From assembly GCF_024713975.1 (NCBI RefSeq), contig NC_091115.1, positions 962,501 through 1,026,500 on the forward strand: a DNA stretch of 64,000 nucleotides, given 5' to 3'. The notes beneath the pieces were generated by a model. The model made no database searches, had not been told where the DNA came from, and saw nothing but the letters and a program-made list of their open reading frames with translations. This document shows, one piece after another, positions 50,203 to 64,000 of the stretch (position 1 is the first letter of the stretch; every line of letters begins with the position of its first letter). Origin of the DNA: Paralichthys olivaceus (taxonomy: Eukaryota > Chordata > Actinopteri > Pleuronectiformes > Paralichthyidae). A program made the translations under genes and the position numbers.

Positions 50203-50226
50203 ATTTATTTATTGTGTATTTATTGA
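50203..50226 (+). promoter_or_regulatory. AU-rich element of the ifng 3' UTR
   Basis: Contains the nonamer TTATTTATT (50205-50213) and a further GTATTTATT, the class of element that mediates rapid decay of cytokine mRNA. Confidence 0.7.
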
Positions 50227-50253
50227 TTGGCACATGCAAGAAAAATGCAACTG

Positions 50254-50259
50254 AATAAA
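50254..50259 (+). terminator. ifng poly(A) signal
   Basis: AATAAA about 420 bases after the ifng stop, directly after the AU-rich element. Confidence 0.75.
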
Positions 50260-50269
50260 ACAGAGTGAA

Positions 50270-51115
50270 CCTGATCTCCACTGTTTTACTGTCGTCTGCT
50301 TCTCACCGTGTTTTTCGGGACTTTTAGGACTTTGTTGTCGTCGCTGTTAAACTTTAACCTCGAGTCCTCGATCGCACTGAGATCACGTTGCTGTTAAAAT
50401 AACAGATTCTGTTAGAAATGACAATTATAAACAGATAAAAGGACGATTCAATGAAAGAGTTATGGTGGAAGAATGGGGAGGGGTGTTCAGCTGCAACACG
50501 ACACTTCACCTCCAGATCTCAATAAATTCTACACACTGCACCTTTAAGTTAAATGGTCACAAAACATATGAATTCATCAAAGAGAGAAATGACAATGAAG
50601 CAGCGTCTTCAGATGACAGGCGCTCTGTTGCTGCTCGGCCCGGCTGCTCGGGTTATTTCTGCAGAATACCCCAACCCACAGCAGCGACATCACTTCCTGT
50701 GACATCACTTCTGGTAAACAGCAGGTAGTCGTCTTTTACAGTAACTCACAGCCCTTACCCACAATGCACTGAGGCCTTTATGAGAGTGTGTGAGACGCTG
50801 CAACTTCTAAGAACCTGAGCTGTGTTTCCCCACCGCATGTGTGCATGTGTGTGCATGTGCATGTGTGTGAGTGTGTGCATGTGTGTGCATGTGTGTGTGT
50901 GCACATGGAGGTTGACTTCAGTCATGAGCAGAGTTTGAAAGAGGGAAGAACTTTTCTAACATTGTGAGATCAGGATGTTTTCCTCTCCTGCTGTTTGTCC
51001 TTCACTCCCTCTGCACAACACCTTCATCAGGCAGAGGAGTGGGTTCAGTGGCAGAGGCACATCAGACAATGGACACATCTCTTTGCACAACTTCCTGGAC
51101 TCTGTCATTGCCATG
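50270..51115. other. Intergenic downstream of ifng; no gene seen
   Basis: Contains a CATGTGTG-rich stretch near 50835-50905. The short frames here have no recognisable product. Confidence 0.5.
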
Positions 51116-51117
51116 TC

Positions 51118-51119
51118 TG

Positions 51120-51164
<45 letters not shown>

Positions 51165-51209
51165 CCTATCTATCTATCTACTTATCTATCTATCTATCTA
51201 TCTATCTAC

Positions 51210-51268
<59 letters not shown>

Positions 51269-51296
51269 CTTATCTATCTATCTATCTATCTATCTT
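51118..51296. repeat. (ATCT)n microsatellite
   Basis: About 45 copies of the tetramer ATCT with occasional ACCT or ACTT, giving Ile-Tyr-Leu-Ser frames that are not coding. Confidence 0.97.
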
Positions 51297-51394
51297 CACG
51301 TCTGTAGTCGTCCACCTCCAACATCACTGAGGATTATTTTAAATGCAAAATCATTATTTGTGATTTTACTTCTACTTTGATTTTTTTATGTCTG

Positions 51395-52190
51395 GTTCAT
51401 GTCGCACCTGCTAACATGGAGGAGGCAGAGTTTTGACCTATACTGCAGCCAACGGGGGGGAATCAGGACGCTTAGCTTCTTATCGAGATAGACCAGAAGC
51501 AATGACAAACAAATGAGAATAAATCAAACGGCTTCACCGCAGCCACTGTTTGTTTCATGTGTCAATAAGAAAAAGTCTGTTCTGAAACTCTGATCGTTAT
51601 CTCACCACTGAAACCAGATAAACGATGAGACATGATATTCAAACGTTTGCTCAATAGTCTCAATATGTCAGTCTTGTCGTGTGAGTGTTGGATAGAGAGA
51701 GAAAACTAGCCTGACGAAATCAAACACTAGTTTAATGGACTTAGACTCCGGGTTTGGAAAGTGAAACCTGTCTTCTCTGTAGTGACCAGCAGGGGACGAC
51801 TCCTCTGGTAGTTTCTATGAAAGTCTATAGAAAATGTCTCCTCTCACTTTATAACGTCAGTAAACTTTGTCCTCAGGAGTTTTTGTCTCAGTCTCAAGTC
51901 GTCTTCAAACAGCTGATGTTCATTTATCAGTTTTGATCATTTAGAGTCAGACAGACCACAATCACCGGATGTAAAGGGGTGGAGACCACAGTATGATTGA
52001 CGGCTAGTACTGTCCAATGGATGCAGGTGTAAGTGTCCTCTCACTCTCAGTCAGGCTGCAACCCCACTCCTACATATATGATCTCTTATAGTTTGAAATA
52101 ACCAAGATGGCGCTGAACAAAATCTCAAACTGAGGCTTCAGAGCGTTGATTGACAGACACAAAAATAAAGTGCTGTGGTCAGATACAGCT
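51395..52190 (+). mobile_element. Dispersed teleost repeat, copy 4 (longest)
   Basis: Runs from 'ctgctaacatggaggaggca' and 'cctatactgcagcc' through 'gtgaccagcaggggacgact', 'ggtagtttctatgaaagtct' and 'cctacatatatgatctctta' to 'caagatggcgctgaacaaaa' and 'ctgaggcttcagagcg'. I recognise this order from a widespread percomorph element. No transposase or reverse transcriptase is left. Confidence 0.6.
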
Positions 52191-52335
52191 GTAAGAAAAT
52201 AAAGAACGTATGTTTGAGGTATTTTTACTTTAAATCTGCTGTTTGAGAGAAACAGAGTTAATTTGAAACTGTGTGAAAAGATGATTCAGACATTTTGTTA
52301 AGTTCATCAGTTTCAGTAAGTGTTCATAAGGAAGG

Positions 52336-52394
<59 letters not shown>

Positions 52395-53211
52395 CTCATT
52401 AACATAGCAGACAGAAACTCACTGTGGCATTTCTATGAAGCTAGTTGTTGCTTCCTGTTGCAAAGGAAGCTGTGAGTGGGTTCACATGCAAACACACACA
52501 CACACACACACGCAAACACACACACACGCAAACACACACACACGTACACACATTGTTCTTACTTGCAATTGAAGGTACAAATGTAGTGTAAAGGTTTGTC
52601 CTGAGGGTGGTACTAGAGAAAAGGCCATAGGGTCAAAAAGTAAAACAGTGAATTAAACTGTTTCCCCACCTTATGCATGTGTGTGTGCGTGTGTGCGTGT
52701 GTGCGTGCGTGTGTGTGGTGTGTGGGTGTGTGTGATGCCTCTGCTGACATCTAGTGGAGGAACTTTGCAAATGAATCCTTTATTTTTTTATATTTAAACA
52801 TTACAGCTGTTGGTCACACTGACTGTGTTTAATATTCTGAGTGTTGACCCGAGCCAGAATAAGAAATGAATTCAGTAATGATGTTTACATGAGTTACTGA
52901 CAGAACATTCCATTTATATTCCTGTGAACATGTTGTAGAGCAGAGTTTGATTATGACTCACGTCCTTTTCTTTAAAGCAGAGATGTTTAAGAAAATGTAC
53001 AGATGCGGTGTGACCACTAGGAGGCGGCAGAGTATTCTCCAGTGTTCTTACTCCAGTGCAGTGACAAAAAACACTCTGATTCATAAATGTGGAATTTCAA
53101 CGTGCAGTAGAAAGTTCACACGTAAAGTATATCTCTGCTCCCAATAGTTAATCATCATGTCGGAGTTAACGCAGGAAGAAGTGAGAGAAGAGAATCAGAG
53201 TAAACGTTTCC

Positions 53212-53249
<38 letters not shown>

Positions 53250-54282
53250 TTGTGTGTGTGTGACGGACGACTGTATGATGAAGAGAGACGCTGGAAATAA
53301 ACTGACCTCTGGCCTGACAAATCTGACACCATCTGAATACACACACACACACACAGAGTTTTGTATGTGTCCTGAACTCAGAGACCCTCGGTGCAGATCA
53401 GCGAGCGGCTGCTGCTGCTGGTCGAGTCTATGTTCAATTATACAGAGAGAGAGAGCGAGGCAGGTAGAGAGACAGTTTCCATGACTGGTTTTATATTTAG
53501 GTTTTCAAACTGTCGGCAGAAGGTGAAACGATTGAGACTGAAAGACACGAAGTCGAAACTCTGAGAGTCAGAGTGAGTTTAAATCACTGAAAACAGATTT
53601 AACGTGATGCAGAATATTTGAACGTTCCTTCACGTCTTCACTTTAAAAAGCTGAAGGCTGCAGATTCACATTGAGTCAGAATGTGGTTGAGACTCGGTTT
53701 GTGTGGAACGAGGACTTGAAGGAAGGAAAGAGGCTCCGAATGTTTGGGTTACTGTTGGTTTTGAGTGAATTGTTGATTATTGATAAGATTGAAGTAGATT
53801 TATTGTGGTTACAGGTTTCGATGAGTGTTTGAATGGATTAGAATGGATTAGAAGCTTCTAGAATGGGTTTAGAACGGATATAAAAGCCTTAGAAGGGGCT
53901 ATATTTGGATTTAAATGGGCTCAGTGGTTTTAGAGTGGGTTAGAATGGTTTTAGATTGGGATTAGATACAAAAGTAAATCCAGTCAGACTGGGTTAGAAT
54001 GTGTTCACCAGGGAAGTAAAGACAGACGACGCGTCTCCACTTCTTCCTCAGACGTGATGCTAAAATATTTCGGACACCAATGCTGCCACATTGGGGGGTC
54101 AGGGTGTGTGCTGTGGTATCCAGGTCCCGCCAATACACGCGCTCAACCAATCACGAGTCAGTCTCAGCTGTCAATCATCGTCAGATAACTAATTAAAACC
54201 AAAGTGATCAGAAACACTTGAACAAACATCAGTGTGACAAGAACGACCTGAAATGTATGATTTGTTTTTGCTTGGTCGATGC
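52191..54282. other. Intergenic ifng-dyrk2, part 1; no gene seen
   Basis: Holds CA/GT repeats (52339-52393, 52494-52550, 52680-52731, 53215-53263 and 53340-53356) and a 'tagaatgggttt' mini-repeat near 53830-54000. No exon is recognised. Confidence 0.55.
52339..52393. repeat. (CA)n microsatellite
   Basis: Pure CA repeat. Confidence 0.92.
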
Positions 54283-54425
54283 CCCATCAGCTAACATGGA
54301 GGAGGTGAGGTTAATGAGCGATACTGCAGCCAGACACCAGGGGGCGATCAAGATGCTGTGGCCTCACTTTCAGGAACTAGCATGCTGTCCATCTTTATCT
54401 AAAGTCCATGCACGAGAAGTGTGTG
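54283..54425 (+). repeat. Dispersed teleost repeat, copy 5, with CTCF-like core
   Basis: Contains 'ctaacatggaggagg', 'gatactgcagccagacacca' then gggggcgatcaagatg, and 'gtccatctttatctaaagtc'. The core ACACCAGGGGGCGA is at 54334-54347. Confidence 0.65.
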
Positions 54426-55414
54426 AAGTGCACTGCATGCTGGGAAGTATATGCAAATAAGAAGTGCCTTTCAAAATAAAAGTATTCATTTGAGATTTCG
54501 CAGTGCTGAGGAAAAAGTTAACACTGAGTGAAAAATAGTTTTCCTGCTGTCTTCAACTAAAGGAGCAGAAGTTACTGAATGAGAGTCGAGCCTGTGTTGT
54601 GAAGCTGCTTTAACATTTGTACAGTAAGTGGAGATTAATTTGGACCCATACTCAGGTTACCAGAGTGTGTGTGTGTGTGTGTGTGTGTGAGTGACAGAGA
54701 GAGAGAGAGTGTGTGTCTATTTAAAACTGGATGTAAGTCTGAGCTCACACACACACTGAGGTGAGGATCATTGGTTTCAGTGTGTGGAGGCGTCCAGTGA
54801 CTCTGCAGCGACTCAGCAGAATGTGATGGAGGTTTCAGGTTTTTGTTTGACGTGTGCACGATGGTAAAAGAACAAACTCACTTCAACACCACTCCTCTTT
54901 TATCTCAGGCTCCACCCAAACTATCGCTCCGCTTATATCTTCCAATCCCGAAAACTGAGGCTGCTGATCACACTGTAAGCTAAAGCCACAAAATAAGATT
55001 TCATCTTAAAATAGTGTTTTTCAAAAGTTAACTACCCCTTTTTCAAAATAAAACGAGACCAGCAACGTTTACAGACGTCTGAGGCTGTAACCGTAGTAAC
55101 AGCGATGCATTTATTACACACCAGTGTGGACGTGGCTTTTGTTTGAAAATGTCATCCATGGGGTTTTTATGTCGCACCATAGGTGAGCATCCTGCAGGGC
55201 TGCCTTGATCTGTTAGCATCATGCTAGCTTCTATAGTTAGTAACCGTCTACTTCCTGGTAATCTCCCTGCTTCCTAAATAAGAACACAGCTGCTCATCGT
55301 TTGTTCATTGAACCAATTATCAATGATGGAGAGAGGAACAAAGAGAGTGTGAAAAAAAAGTGCATGACAAAGTGTGTGTGTATAATCTGTTGTGTACTAA
55401 TGTAAACACAGCTA

Positions 55415-55456
<42 letters not shown>

Positions 55457-58419
55457 GTCGTCATGACAACGCGTCTTAGGGTTTCCTTCCTCCTTCATTG
55501 GCACCCCAAGTTGTCATGGTAACAGCAGCCTCCTCGGAGTTGAGTTGTTTCTTTCTTCTGATATTTATTTGCATCATCTAAAATTAAAATATACCTGTTC
55601 TGTACTTCAGGCCACTAAATCTTATAATGAATAGAAATCTATCCGTTAGCTTAACATTTAAAATGTTTGTATGCGATCATTATATTTCTTTTTTTTCTTA
55701 CTTAAACTTAGTTAAAATGCCTGTTTTATAATTAGCTTAAATATAGTTTTTTTTGCTTCAACTAAGCTAGTCAACTAGCCACCAAGCTAACACATTATAG
55801 TTTTGATAGCTAAACAGCAGACGCACTCCTGATGAACCAACTTACTGAGGCACTCGCTGAAAGGACAACACATTAAATCAACAATAAAACTGTTTTATTA
55901 ATAATAATAAGATTTTTTCACCACAATAAAATTTAACAAAGGCTCACTAGAAAAGTGTCGACGTCTGTGTTCTGTACAGTAGATACAGTACATTGTAAAA
56001 CTGGCCGCGGTGGCACAGCAGCATTCAACCCCACACATGTGTTATTCAAACTTTTTTCAACATTATTTACAGATAAAATCCACAATAACACGCAGCCGTC
56101 AAACATCACAGAAACTCAGTGTAGCTTCACGCTAACAGTGGCTAACCTCTGGCTGTAGAGATCTCCCAATAGAAGCTAAATGGCTAACGAGCTTTCACAC
56201 ATGCTACCAGGAGGTCAGCGGTAATGACCGCGGTCATTTCATCAGCTCTTTGTAAAAAACGTGGCGTCCACGGTGAGTTCCTCCTGCTTCTCCTCTGATT
56301 CCCTCCGACATTTCTGTTGGACTTTCCATCTACTCGTCTGTCAGTCTGTCTGCAGCTAGCTTTAGCTAGCTTTGTAAAGGAATGCACTTTGGTAGATTCA
56401 ACCAAATGCCCTGGGTGTTAGTCACAACAATGACAACACTAATCATGATAATATTAATAATGATAACTGAGTAATCTGAGGTACCAACATGGAAAAAGAA
56501 CGCTTTAAAACCACATTAATGCTAACGCTAACAGTTTGCATGAGCACAACTGTGAGGAGCTCAACCTGACTGTAGCTAGCAGGTAAACACGTGCTATGTG
56601 CTACTAGCAGCCAGTTAGCTGTAGGCTAGTGTTAGCTTCACTGTAGAGAAAATAAACGTCAGTGCAGCAGCTAGCGGCTGGACGCTAGCAGTCGATCGGC
56701 TAGTGTTAGCTTAGCCCTGTCGTCAGCAGGCGTCGCCCGTCTCAACCGAGGCGACAGTTGGCTGATATGTGTCTGTACATTGTGCAGCCATGTTGCACAA
56801 CTCACCCCAACACACACACACACACACACACACACGCGCACACACACAGGAAGATGTCTGTCAGTTTAAAGCTACAGTCTGTGGTCAGTGCGTTGGCCTG
56901 TGAACTGGCTCCGCCCACAGAAACTTCAGCCCATCTCCTCTGAAAGAAAGGTGAATTTCTACTTTGGAAAAATACAAATACACACATGTGAGTATAAAAT
57001 ATTCAGAATCGATTAAAAAATGTATTACTTGATAAAATCCAACTTGTGACTTTGTGTCCGATGATTTGAGAGAATTCAGTCAAAATTCTTCACTCTGTTC
57101 TGAGATTATAAAATTCAGGAATTTTGAGATTAGCAGACTCAAGATGCTAAATTAAAAAGCTTTAAAAAAAACAGTTAGAAAAACCAGACACGTGCTGTGA
57201 GGAATTGTTCCTCAAAGTTTTTTGACTTTTTCGTGGACAAAACTTAGAATCAAATAGAGAACGTTGAGCGATGCAGGAGTAATTACTTCATGTTGATGTT
57301 AACGAGGATTCTCCATCAGAGGATTTGAATCAACCTTCTGCATCTGATTGGTGGAAATTTCTGTGGTAACTTGAGCCGTGAGGGTAAAATCGTAAGTTGC
57401 ACCAGTACTAGTGATTGTTGACATCACCACTATAAATGTGTGTGTGTGTGTTGGGCGGGCGCAGCATGGCGATGAGATGCTGAAGGCACAAAGTTACGAC
57501 TCTCAGCGCTCCTTCTCACTAAAAAACATAAAAAACTTAAAAAACATACTCAACAAACCAATCAATCAAATCTTTAGAAAACAAACATCACAGAGGGCCG
57601 GCCCACGCGTCCTCCTCCGTCCAGAGGGGGCAGAGTTTCCCCTGAGGTGGGCGGAGCTGGTAGTCTGTGTTTTACGTGAGAACCTCCTTATGTGCGTCAC
57701 ATCATTGTCGTCGTCCTCTTCTTCTCGTGTGCTCGGTAAAACACATTTGTCAGGCTGACGTCATCACATGACCAGCCCTGGGATCTTCTTCCTCCTCCTC
57801 CTCTTCATCTTCGTCCTGGCGTGATCCACTTCTCAGAGTGTGTTAAGATTTTTATATCGATAAATGTGTGTTTGTGTGAGGGAACAAGCTTTTCAGAGGA
57901 CCTGTCCTAACATCGACATCGCACACACACACACACACACACACACTGCTACATACATCTGACACACACACACATTCAAGTATACGGTATGAACTGCACA
58001 TCATAGTAAATATGTAGATTAGAGTAATAAATATCAATAAAAGTGGAGTAAATAAATAAGAAGCACCCCCCCCGCCCAATCACACTGATTGATCCTTTAA
58101 CTAATACTGACCTCTGATCAATCGATCAGTTTGATCAGAGTCGACACATTACTGGAACTGGTCATTTTTCTGTTTTGGATCAGGTCGTTCATGATTCATG
58201 TTCTGTAACTTCACTTTATACAAGAATCCTTCTGTTGAATAAACGTTTATTGTTTGAGAGAATCTGGGTCCAGTCACGTGATTGGTTGTTTGTAGCAGTG
58301 AAAGTTGCTAAAGTTGAGAGTTTACAGAGAATTATCTGTGTTCAGTGTAAACACGTCTTATAATCATGGTTATTATGAAAATTTGAGCCAGTCTCACTCT
58401 GGAATCAAGTATTTTGACT
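54426..58419. other. Intergenic ifng-dyrk2, part 2; no gene seen
   Basis: Contains GT/CA tracts (54665-54716, 55421-55453, 56812-56846 and 57921-57947), a MITE-like fragment at 55030-55140 and, from 56100 to 56710, many GCTAGC/GCTAAC words. Part of it could be dyrk2 3' UTR, which is long in other vertebrates. No exon is recognised. Confidence 0.5.
55030..55140 (+). mobile_element. MITE-like fragment, second family
   Basis: 'ttcaaaataaaacgagacca', 'gcaacgtttacagacgtctg', 'taaccgtagtaacagcgat' and 'cagtgtggacgtggctt' match, in order, the end of the element at 58420-58936. Confidence 0.6.
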
Positions 58420-58936
58420 GCGTAGACTACATCCATACTAATACGTCCAAAACAAAAATGACCTCAATCCACACGAGTGTTTTAGCTCCACTTACTCTCA
58501 GAATACTCTGACTAACACATAAGCACATGACCATTCACGCACACTGGTCATGTGGTGTAAACAGGAAGTAGATTGTCTTCTCTGCAGTTGGTCGTTTAGT
58601 TACAGAAAATACATCGAAACGAAGGAAAGCCACGGAGAAAAGTAAGAGGAGGGATGACGAGGTGGAACTGTTACTGACAAGCGTGTTAGCGACGCTTTGA
58701 ATTCACCGCTGGTAGTCGAGTCATGTGACTGATCCAATCAGGAAGAGAACATTTTTAAACATAGTCCAGACTGAAACGCAACCCTGGGGTTTTCAAAATA
58801 TAACAAGGCCAGCAGTGTTTATAAAAGTCTCTGATTTGGAGGCTTGAAACTCCGGAGTAGTGTGGACGGCAGGTGTAACCATAGCAACAGTGATACGTTT
58901 TAAAACTAAAACATAGCAGTGTGGACGTAGCCTTAA
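58420..58936 (+). mobile_element. MITE-like element, second family
   Basis: Begins 'agactacatccatactaata' and ends 'gcagtgtggacgtagcc', imperfect inverted termini. About 0.5 kb without an open frame for a transposase; probably a non-autonomous DNA transposon, perhaps hAT-like. Confidence 0.55.
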
Positions 58937-60720
58937 TGACAGACAACAGGACTACTTGCTTCTGATCAGCTCAGAAAAACTTTAGTGGTGTAACTGGACC
59001 CTTTTAAATTGTTAGGGTCTCGCTGCTGCCAAGCTCCAGTTACAAAAACATGCTTCTTAAAACATATTTATGATTCGGGACGTCACGCAGGATCTCGTTT
59101 TAATCTGGGGTTTAAAGCTGTGAAATCCTGAGAGCTGCTTTGTTTTCCAAACAGCCAGAGGGAAGAAACGTTCGATCCTCTCCGCTCTCTCGGGCCGTCC
59201 CTCAAAACGTAACAGTCCGAACACATCCTGCTCTGTGCTGTGACATTAAGGGAGAGAATTTGGTCTCATGTGATCCCTGTGTGGCTGAAGGTCTTTGATT
59301 AACGTTGGTTATCTGTAACTAACAGACTTTTATATCCAGATGAGCTGACAGCTTTTTTTATCTGGTCTTTCAATATTGGCGGATCAAATATAAACAATAT
59401 GGAGTGAAGGCTTCACGACTATAAACAAGACTTTGGTTTCTAACACATATCGGAGCCCTTTGTTGAAACTTGTCTATAAAACCACCTTCAGTCCACTTTC
59501 TTCTTTCTCCTCCTTTAACAACCATTTTGTGTCATTAATAATCACACACCTTCTCCTTTCCTTTTTCTCGCTCGTCACCTCTTCGCTCTCTCTGCTAACC
59601 TTCACCAAACTTAAAAATACTTAAAAATCATATAAATCTGAGGCGTTAAAAATGTTAAGTCATTCTATCTGTGCTTCGTAAGGCTGGGCAGTGGAGAGCT
59701 AACAGGCTATGGCTAAAGGAGGCTAAGGCTAGCCATCTGACTGCCAAAAAAGGCTAATAGTGAGCCAGCTAAAGCTAGGCTAACTGCTAGCCAGTTAGGT
59801 CTAAACAGGTAGCAATATAACAGCTAGACACAAACAAGTAGCTGTCTACCAACTGACCAGTGCCAGTTAGCAGTTAGCTAGCTGAGAGGCACGAAGCTAG
59901 CAACACTGTAAAACAGCTAGCTAGGAAAGTTAGCCAGCTAACAGGTAGATGATGGTTCCAACTGGGTCATTACGATATTTTTTTTTACTTCGATGAATTT
60001 CGAGTCATTTACGTGAATATTGACATTAGCCCACTCGTGTTCCCCAAACTCTAATGTAACATTATTTCTAGAGATATGAAACAAAGACTAGCCAGCTAAT
60101 CACTGCTGTGGCTTTAGTATTATAAGGATATATCTGCATTATTTAGTCAGTTAACTACATAGATATTTTCTATGAGTCCCTGTTATTGTTGAACAGATAT
60201 AACCTTGTAAGACTAAAATCAATAAGAGTTGTTTTTGGTGTCTACTCCGTGAATCAAGTGTTAGCTCAGCTAAATAGATTATGTACTAAAAACAAAAAGC
60301 CTTGTTCCCTCCATCAGCACCATGTTTGAGTGTTTGTGTGTTCGCAGCTACAGAGCGATGTTGTGTGTTTTGATTGTCGTAGCAGCCTCACAATCATTTC
60401 AAACACGTCTTGCTGCTCACAACATAAAACAACAAATTGTCAAGACTGACAATGCACCCCAGTTCATCAATCAAGTTTCCTTCAGCTTAGTTTACGTCCC
60501 AGCCAAGCAATTCTGCACATTTTAACAACCCAGTGCACAGCCTCCATGACTGCATTTGTTCTGCATGCACCCCAACAACGCTGTGAAAGCCAGTTTCAAA
60601 AAAACCAAACGCTCTTCAAAACTGGACAAACCAGTTTTATTCAGGTCCAGCTGGTTACTCGCAGCTAATTGGGGAGCACAGCTTTCACTTGCCATGACAG
60701 CGAGTGGGGTGCATTCACTC
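58937..60720 (-). other. Probable dyrk2 3' UTR and flanking DNA
   Basis: Lies directly downstream of the dyrk2 stop on the minus strand. The part from 59680 to 59960 is crowded with GCTAGC/GCTAAC/TTAGC words. No clear poly(A) signal was fixed. Confidence 0.4.
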
Positions 60721-63089
<2,369 letters not shown>

Positions 63090-63701
63090 CTGAGGGGAAA
63101 CACGGAGAAGCATCAGAACTTCTGATTTCATTACATCTGATCTTGATCTAAAAGTTTTCTGATCTTCCTTCCAACTTTTTGTCAACGTTGCTGCAGCAGC
63201 AACAGGTTCAGTAAAACATGAACTAAAAATATTGTCAACCTCAGTTGTTGGGATGTTCTTGAACGCAACATAGGAGACTTTGAGAAACTGTCTCTGTTCT
63301 TAATAACCAATCATCATTTGTTCCTTTGAATTGACTCAATTAGTTTAATAATAATCTATTTTTTTATAAATAGACTGGTCTCTCTCTCTCTCCCTTTATG
63401 TGTCTCTCGCTCAGTGAGTCACTCCTTGTCGCCGTGGTGACCAGAACACCTGGGTCCTTTCAGATAACACACACACACACTTGCACACAGTTACACATTA
63501 TTGTGGTGTGGTAAACAGCAGGTTTTTGAACTGAACCTCATCACCACCTGTAATGAAAAAGTACAACAACATGGAAAAGCAACAATCACACAGACAGCCG
63601 ACGTGCATGTGTGTTTGTATGTTGTCAGTAGTTACAGTGACATAGGAGAACAACGTGTTTGGTTCTGTTGACTCCACCCATTCCTGACAACACACACACA
63701 C

Positions 63702-63733
<32 letters not shown>

Positions 63734-63878
63734 TGTATGTTTAAGTTTCCTGTGAACTAATAATATGTCATAAAGGCCTCTGCTGTAACAGGCTAATGAT
63801 GCTATTGCTAATCCTTTCTAATTCTAATAGTAATGATATCATTGATAAATGTCAGTCAGTCCCTTTATACCATTAGTC

Positions 63879-63934
<56 letters not shown>

Positions 63935-64000
63935 ATGTCCCCTTCAAACCAGCCTATAAACCAATCAGCTGTTTAAAGCGTCCCAGAGCAGAGGGCTATT
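63090..64000 (-). other. dyrk2 intron
   Basis: Follows the acceptor of the first visible dyrk2 exon. It has (CA)n at 63690-63733 and (GT)n at 63880-63932, and no further exon is seen. Confidence 0.7.
63880..63932. repeat. (GT)n microsatellite
   Basis: Pure GT repeat in the dyrk2 intron, with a CA repeat about 150 bases before it. Confidence 0.92.

Overview
This window is teleost nuclear DNA: intron-rich genes with GT-AG splice sites, very dense (CA)n/(GT)n microsatellites, short introns and several dispersed repeat families that I recognise from percomorph fish. The species cannot be fixed from this sequence. It carries the conserved vertebrate class II cytokine locus that in human lies on 12q15 (DYRK2-IFNG-IL26-IL22-MDM1-RAP1B), with the fish-specific duplication of the interferon-gamma gene.

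Layout: rap1b (+, coding 2142-4243, six exons, with a 2-base deletion in exon 2); a gene-poor interval with rap1b 3' UTR sequence; mdm1 (+, 9543-18925, 16 exons, intron 1 largely replaced by a GATA-type array); il22 (+, 20617-22256, 5 coding exons plus a likely 5' UTR exon); an interval with a 0.7-kb CAGACA array and a 0.8-kb polypurine tract; il26 (+, 27904-31440, 5 exons, with a tandem array of its own exon-3 splice donor); a repeat-rich interval; an interferon-gamma-related gene (+, 36771-39667, 4 exons); a 3.8-kb minisatellite flanked by a direct duplication; interferon gamma (+, 47215-49835, 4 exons, C-terminal polyarginine signal); a 10-kb gene-poor interval with mobile-element relics; and dyrk2 (-, 60721-63089; its first exon or exons lie beyond the window).

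The four cytokines are secreted helical proteins of the IL-10/interferon-gamma class. By family knowledge il22 acts on epithelia, il26 is a cationic cytokine of lymphocytes, and the two interferon-gamma proteins activate macrophages. All four have TATA boxes, and at least three have AU-rich 3' UTR segments, which fits inducible, unstable mRNAs. The ifng promoter has a RUNX-type site next to a T-box-type site, and a 12-base word including the RUNX site recurs upstream of the paralogue. mdm1 (centriole microtubule binding), rap1b (Ras-like GTPase) and dyrk2 (protein kinase) are the ordinary flanking genes.

The most unusual structure is in the non-coding DNA: arrays grown directly from splice donors (il26, ifng), a purine-only tract abutting a cytokine promoter, a palindromic GATA array, and the 3.8-kb minisatellite between the interferon paralogues. 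Exon limits were set by hand from reading frame, splice consensus and remembered family sequences; no alignment was run.
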